Shown here: piece by piece, positions 60,386-64,000 of the stretch | How the letters are laid out: each line of letters opens with the position of its first letter | Position numbering within the stretch: the first letter of the stretch is position 1 | Assembly: GCA_022819745.1 (NCBI GenBank) | Contig: JAJEGS010000030.1 | Span: 1 to 64,000, forward strand | Length of the DNA: 64,000 nucleotides | Direction: 5' to 3' | From: Candidatus Latescibacterota bacterium | GTDB lineage: Bacteria; Latescibacterota; UBA2968; UBA8231 | The notes under the pieces: model-generated | What the model was told of the DNA's origin: nothing | The model's input: the letters and a program-made list of their open reading frames with translations, nothing else | Database searches by the model: none | Translations under genes and position numbers: made by a program

Positions 60386-61768
60386 CTAGTACTCTTCCGG
60401 CTCCGCCCGCCATCCAGGTGCCATCGCCTCGTACGTGGCACTTTCCTTGTTCCACATCAAATCCACCGAGCCAACCGGGCCGTTGCGCTGCTTGCCGATG
60501 ATGATCTGAGCAAGGCCCTCCAGACTCTCACCGTCTGGAGACTTGAGATCGTACATCTCTGGGCGATAGATGAACATCACTACATCGGCGTCCTGCTCCA
60601 AGCTGCCCGACTCCCGCAGGTCCGATAGCTGCGGCCTCCGGTCCGTGCGGCTTTCTACGGCGCGCGACAACTGCGACAAGGCCAAGACCGGCACGTCCAA
60701 TTCTTTCGCCATGGCCTTGAGGCCGCGCGAGATATGCGAAATCTCCTGTTCGCGGCTCTGTGCCCTAGCATGTCCACTCATGAGTTGCAGATAGTCGATT
60801 ATGACCATGTCGATCCCGTACTCGCGCTGCAGCCGCCGCGCCTTGGCTCGCGCTTCGAGCACTGAGATACCGGGTGTGTCGTCGATGTGGATGGGCGCTT
60901 GAGCCAAACGGTCGATATTGTGCGTTAAGTGCATCCAGTCTTCTTCGCGCAGCCGGCCAGTGCGGAGCTTGTGCAAATCAACCTTGGTCTCCGCGCTAAG
61001 CAGTCTCTGAGCTAATTGCATCTTAGACATCTCCAAGCTGAAAATCGCCACCCCAACTCCAGCCTCCACGGCCGCGTTACGCGCCAGCGTCAGCGCCAGC
61101 GCCGTCTTGCCGACGCTGGGCCGCGCCGCGAGGATGACCAGATCGCCCTTCTGAAAACCCGACATCTGGTCGTTGAGATCGGCAAAACCCGTATCCACCC
61201 CCAAGACCGTGCCCGCCCCCGCGTGGACGTGCTCGAGGTGCTCGAAGGTTTCGCCCATCACCTTCTCCAGCAGCTCAAAACCCTCGCCGATTTGGTTTTC
61301 GCTCAGGGTGAAAAGCTTCTGCTCGGCATTGTCGATCAGGGTCTGGACATCCTCGTCGGCCGCGTACGCTCGCTCAATGACTTCGCTAGAAGTTTCGATC
61401 AACTTGCGGCTGAGCGCCTTCTCCAAAACGATCCGCGCGTGATAGTCGATATTGGCCGTCGTGGCCACTTCAGACCCCAGCTTGGCCAGATAAACGACCC
61501 CGCCGACATCGTCGAGTTGGCCGCGGCGCTTGAGTTCCTCGGTCAAGGTTAGCTGATCGACTGCCGTGCCCCGCTCAAAAAGGTCGGTCATGGCCGCGAA
61601 TATCCGGCTGTGCGGGGCGTGGTAGAAACAGCTTTCGTCGAGGATTTCAACGGCGCGGACAATGGCCCGCTGCTCTAGCATCATCGCCCCGAGCACGGCC
61701 TGCTCGACCTCTACGGCCTGCGGCGGCATCCGCCCGAGATCTTGGCCTCCATTTGGACTCTGGGTCAT
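60386..61768 (-). CDS. dnaB: Replicative DNA helicase DnaB
   Basis: The 460-residue helicase has the N-terminal DnaB domain (EQAVLGAMMLEQRAIVRAVE), a linker, and the RecA-like domain: Walker A ARPSVGKTALAL, Walker B MVIIDYLQLMSG, the arginine finger region and the loop LSQLSRAVESRTDRRPQLSD. It unwinds DNA at the fork as a hexamer. GGAG precedes the ATG at 61768. It lies between the udg gene and obgE in one direction. Confidence 0.96.
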   Translation of the reverse strand: MTQSPNGGQDLGRMPPQAVEVEQAVLGAMMLEQRAIVRAVEILDESCFYHAPHSRIFAAMTDLFERGTAVDQLTLTEELKRRGQLDDVGGVVYLAKLGSEVATTANIDYHARIVLEKALSRKLIETSSEVIERAYAADEDVQTLIDNAEQKLFTLSENQIGEGFELLEKVMGETFEHLEHVHAGAGTVLGVDTGFADLNDQMSGFQKGDLVILAARPSVGKTALALTLARNAAVEAGVGVAIFSLEMSKMQLAQRLLSAETKVDLHKLRTGRLREEDWMHLTHNIDRLAQAPIHIDDTPGISVLEARAKARRLQREYGIDMVIIDYLQLMSGHARAQSREQEISHISRGLKAMAKELDVPVLALSQLSRAVESRTDRRPQLSDLRESGSLEQDADVVMFIYRPEMYDLKSPDGESLEGLAQIIIGKQRNGPVGSVDLMWNKESATYEAMAPGWRAEPEEY

Positions 61769-61786
61769 GATTCTGCTCCAAAAAAT

Positions 61787-62470
61787 TTAGAGTTCGACCC
61801 CGTCGTAGAGCTTCCGCACCCGCTTCATGTCTTCCCAAGTCGGGCGCTTCCACTGGGAGTTGCGCAACAGGGCCGCCGGGTGGTACGTGGCCACCAAGGG
61901 AATGCCCTCGTAGTGGTGATCCTGGTCGCGCAAGCGGCCCATGGGCTCGCTGCTGCGGAGCAAGGTCTGCGCGGCAAAGCGACCCAAGGTGCAGATGACG
62001 CGGGGCTGGACGATTTCGATCTGGCGCTTGAGATACGGCTCGCACTGCTCAATCTCGTCGGGTAGGGGGTCGCGGTTATTCGGCGGGCGGCACTTGAGTA
62101 TGTTGCAGATATAGACCTCGTCGCGCGATAGGTCCATAGCCTCGATGATCTTGGTCAGCAGTTGACCGGCTTTCCCCACAAAAGGCTGGCCCATGCGGTC
62201 TTCCTCGGCCCCTGGGGCCTCGCCGATGAACATGATGCCGGCCGCTGGATCGCCGCTGCCAAACACGAAATTCTGCCGCGTCGCACCCAGCCGACAACGA
62301 GTGCACTCGCAAATCTGGCTGCGAAATGCCTCTAGCGTATCAACTGCTGGTTCCTCTGCCTTATGCTCCACAACCGCCTCCGGTGCTGTGAATTGGGTAC
62401 CTTCAAAAGCCACTAAATCGGCTAGATAACGCCGAGCCTCGTCCAGCACGTCCTCGCTCCGCTCTTCCAT
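61787..62470 (-). CDS. Family-4 uracil-DNA glycosylase
   Basis: The 227-residue enzyme excises uracil from DNA. Catalytic motif A is [20 protein letters not shown], motif B is [11 protein letters not shown]. Cysteines that hold the 4Fe-4S cluster are C56-x-x-C59 (CTRC), C127 (NILKCRPP) and C143 (EQCEPY). The extended N-terminus (about 45 residues) is unstructured and acidic, as in many mesophilic family-4 enzymes. GAGGATG precedes the ATG. Separated from dnaB by 18 bases. Confidence 0.93.
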   Translation of the reverse strand: MEERSEDVLDEARRYLADLVAFEGTQFTAPEAVVEHKAEEPAVDTLEAFRSQICECTRCRLGATRQNFVFGSGDPAAGIMFIGEAPGAEEDRMGQPFVGKAGQLLTKIIEAMDLSRDEVYICNILKCRPPNNRDPLPDEIEQCEPYLKRQIEIVQPRVICTLGRFAAQTLLRSSEPMGRLRDQDHHYEGIPLVATYHPAALLRNSQWKRPTWEDMKRVRKLYDGVEL

Positions 62471-62494
62471 GGCGACATCCTCGCTCAGTACGGG

Positions 62495-63688
62495 TTAAAC
62501 TCCCCGCCGCGTCCGCACCCAGTCGAGGATGCGATCGGCAACCGCTGACTTGCTCAGCAGAGGCAGGGCCTCCTCTTGGCCCTCAACGTCAATCAGGGTA
62601 ACGCGATTGGTGTCGCCGGCAAAACCAGCCCCTTCGTCGTTGAGCATGTTGAGCACGATTAAGTCGCCCCCCTTGCGCACCAGCTTCTCCCGCGCCCGCT
62701 CCGGCCCCTTTTCCGTCTCCATCGCAAAGACGACCAGCAACCGCTGCCCCTTGCGCTGCCCTAACCCAGCGGCAATGTCCGGGTTTTCGACCAACTCGAT
62801 AGAGCGGGACGCTGCACTACGCTTGATTTTTTGCGCGGCCACTTCCTTGGCGCGATAGTCGGCCGGAGCTGCCGCCAAAATCGCCCCATCTACTTGCTCA
62901 AACAAGGTCTCGACAGCGCGCTGCATGTCGCGCGTCGAGCGCACCAACTGCCGTTCCACGCCAGCGGGCACGGGCAGTGCAGTCGGCCCGGAAACCAGCC
63001 ACACGCGCGCCCCACGCGCAGCAGCGCGCTCGGCTAGCGCGTAGCCCATCTTGCCCGACGAGCGATTGGAAATAAAGCGCACCGGATCGAGGTCCTCGAC
63101 CGTGGGACCAGCCGTTACCAGCAGCTTCAGCCCATCCAAGTCGCCGCTGAAATGCGCCGCAACCGCCTCAACCAACTCCGCTGGCTCGGGCATCCGCCCG
63201 CGGCCAACCGCACCCGACGCCAGAGGCCCCACCCCTGGTTCGAGCAGGTGGAACCCCCGCTGCGCCAAGGTCTGCACATTGGCCTCGACCGCGGGATTGG
63301 CGAACATGTTCTCCTCCATCGACGGCGCCAGCAGGACGGGGACACCCGCGCACAACAACACCGAGGTGAGCAAGTCGTCGGCCAAACCGCCGGCTATGCG
63401 CCCCAAACAGTGCGCCGTAGCCGGAGCTACTAAAATCAAGTCGGCCCACTCGGCCAACCCCACGTGCAGGACGGGAAATTCCGCATCGCGGCCGAATAAA
63501 TCGCTGTACACCGCGTGGCGGGAAAGCACTTCTAACGTCTTGGGCGCGACGAACTCGCCAGCCGCACGGGTCAATACCACTCGTACCTCAGCCCCTTCAG
63601 CCATCAGCAGCCGCACGATTTCCGGCGTCTTGTACGCGGCAATGCCGCCGGTGACTCCGAGTAGGATATGGCGACCCTGCAAGCTCAT
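62495..63688 (-). CDS. coaBC: Bifunctional CoaBC (phosphopantothenoylcysteine synthase/decarboxylase)
   Basis: The 397-residue enzyme makes 4'-phosphopantetheine for coenzyme A. The N-terminal FMN decarboxylase half has H75 (VLHVGLAEW) and APATAH; the usual Asn125 of PxMNxxM is Glu (PSMEENM) and the usual Cys158 is Ser (GPLASGAVGRGRMPEP). The CTP-dependent synthase half begins at about 187 (LLVTAGPTVEDLDPVRFISN, SSGKMG, AAPADYRAKE). Ser at 158 is, as I recall, common in Bacteroidetes and Chlorobi relatives. ATG 63688 overlaps the kinase stop (ATGA). Confidence 0.93.
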   Translation of the reverse strand: MSLQGRHILLGVTGGIAAYKTPEIVRLLMAEGAEVRVVLTRAAGEFVAPKTLEVLSRHAVYSDLFGRDAEFPVLHVGLAEWADLILVAPATAHCLGRIAGGLADDLLTSVLLCAGVPVLLAPSMEENMFANPAVEANVQTLAQRGFHLLEPGVGPLASGAVGRGRMPEPAELVEAVAAHFSGDLDGLKLLVTAGPTVEDLDPVRFISNRSSGKMGYALAERAAARGARVWLVSGPTALPVPAGVERQLVRSTRDMQRAVETLFEQVDGAILAAAPADYRAKEVAAQKIKRSAASRSIELVENPDIAAGLGQRKGQRLLVVFAMETEKGPERAREKLVRKGGDLIVLNMLNDEGAGFAGDTNRVTLIDVEGQEEALPLLSKSAVADRILDWVRTRRGV

Positions 63689-64000
63689 GGCTGATCGAGG
63701 CGCGCCAAGATGTGCGCGCAGGCGGCTTGGGGGTTGCAGCATTCGGTATCGACGACCAAGTCGTACACCGATAAGTCGCTGATGGCGATTTGGTGATGCG
63801 CGGCGTAGCGCTGGGCCTCGGACTCCTCGCGCTGGCGCGTTTCCGCGAGCGCTTGCGCCACCGGCTTGCCCTCGCGCTGTCCCACGCGCTCAGCCCGCAC
63901 GGCCAGCGCCGCTTGCAGCCAGACCTTGAGGGCTGGAAGCTGATGCCGCTGGGCCATCCAGCCGGTGAGCCGCCCTTCGACAACTACCGGCGCACTCGCC
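63685..64000 (-). CDS. CMP kinase-like protein, 5' end outside window
   Basis: About 104 C-terminal residues are in the window: VVVEGRLTGWMAQRHQLPAL, LKVWLQAALAVRAERVGQRE, then REESEAQRYAAHHQIAISDL and VYDLVVDTECCNPQ. This pattern fits the archaeal-type cytidylate kinase family (AAA-type P-loop, found also in several bacterial phyla). The P-loop at the N-terminus lies beyond the edge. The stop overlaps the coaBC ATG (ATGA), suggesting coupled translation. Confidence 0.8.
   Translation of the reverse strand, partial: ASAPVVVEGRLTGWMAQRHQLPALKVWLQAALAVRAERVGQREGKPVAQALAETRQREESEAQRYAAHHQIAISDLSVYDLVVDTECCNPQAACAHILARLDQP

Noticed and set aside
59567..60628. Long plus-strand open frame (353 codons)
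   Set aside because: It lies antisense to obgE and the 3' end of dnaB. Composition is typical of a complementary-strand shadow.
1..64000. CRISPR arrays, tRNA/rRNA genes, phage or transposase genes
   Set aside because: I looked for regularly spaced repeats, T-loop GGTTCGA words in tRNA-like context and integrase or DDE motifs, and found none that hold up. Single matches lie inside clear coding genes.

Overview
The window is a G+C-rich (by eye, not computed) chromosomal stretch from a Gram-negative bacterium. It encodes outer-membrane beta-barrels, lipoproteins with lipoboxes, a MacB-type tripartite exporter and periplasmic proteins. Housekeeping genes (HU, homoserine kinase, ObgE, DnaB, family-4 uracil-DNA glycosylase, CoaBC) sit among genes I associate with uncultured FCB-group or Latescibacterota-like lineages: MlrC/M81 and M20 hydrolases, enolase-superfamily and amidohydrolase enzymes, Reg_prop and PD40 propellers, and a CoaBC with Ser at the usual Cys158. 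The lineage is an inference from gene content only. I saw no rRNA, tRNA, CRISPR array, transposase, integrase or phage gene.

Layout. 0.1-1.9 kb: a truncated Reg_prop propeller gene and a PD40/TolB-like propeller. 2.1-7.3 kb: an exporter operon (SH3 protein, ABC ATPase, two successive membrane-fusion proteins, MacB-like permease) with a good sigma70-type promoter in front and a perfect hairpin behind. 7.4-11.8 kb: a small HTH protein, SAM decarboxylase, a coiled-coil protein and an NtrC-type two-component pair. 11.9-13.7 kb: an MbnP/MbnH-like lipoprotein pair. 13.8-19.6 kb: HU, a DUF4932-like metalloprotease, a class III aminotransferase, a small outer-membrane barrel, a DRE-TIM aldolase-like enzyme and an atypical enolase-superfamily protein.

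19.8-48 kb is an accessory block dominated by ion, osmotic and envelope functions. It holds a Bax-type glucosaminidase with a polysaccharide deacetylase, BrkB, glutamate dehydrogenase, an MFS protein with a long amphipathic tail, a Na/Pi cotransporter, a degenerate GspE-like protein with an HTH, three MscS channels, a TM-helix-repeat channel, a TrkA-N potassium channel, a CNNM/CorC protein and an SLC12-like transporter. It also carries a RimB-RimK-desuccinylase trio, a UshA-like domain fused to a barrel and a sigma54 regulator. Within it lies a decayed segmental duplication: an ancestral MscS-BrkB-CNNM unit exists in two copies with complementary losses (BrkB survives near 22 kb, MscS and CNNM near 35-37 kb). 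Remnants of the 3' end of a class V aminotransferase gene occur at 19.6 and 34.5 kb; an intact relative lies at 48-49 kb.

48-64 kb: an M81-M20-aminotransferase operon, a small membrane protein plus a TPR protein, a possible ADP-ribosyltransferase-fold/HEAT protein, an alpha-toroid-like hypothetical, thrB with an epimerase-like protein, an amidohydrolase, a possible defence protein (short antitoxin-like leader plus DUF4393/Abi-alpha-like domain), and then obgE, dnaB, udg, coaBC and the 3' part of a CMP-kinase-like gene cut by the window edge.
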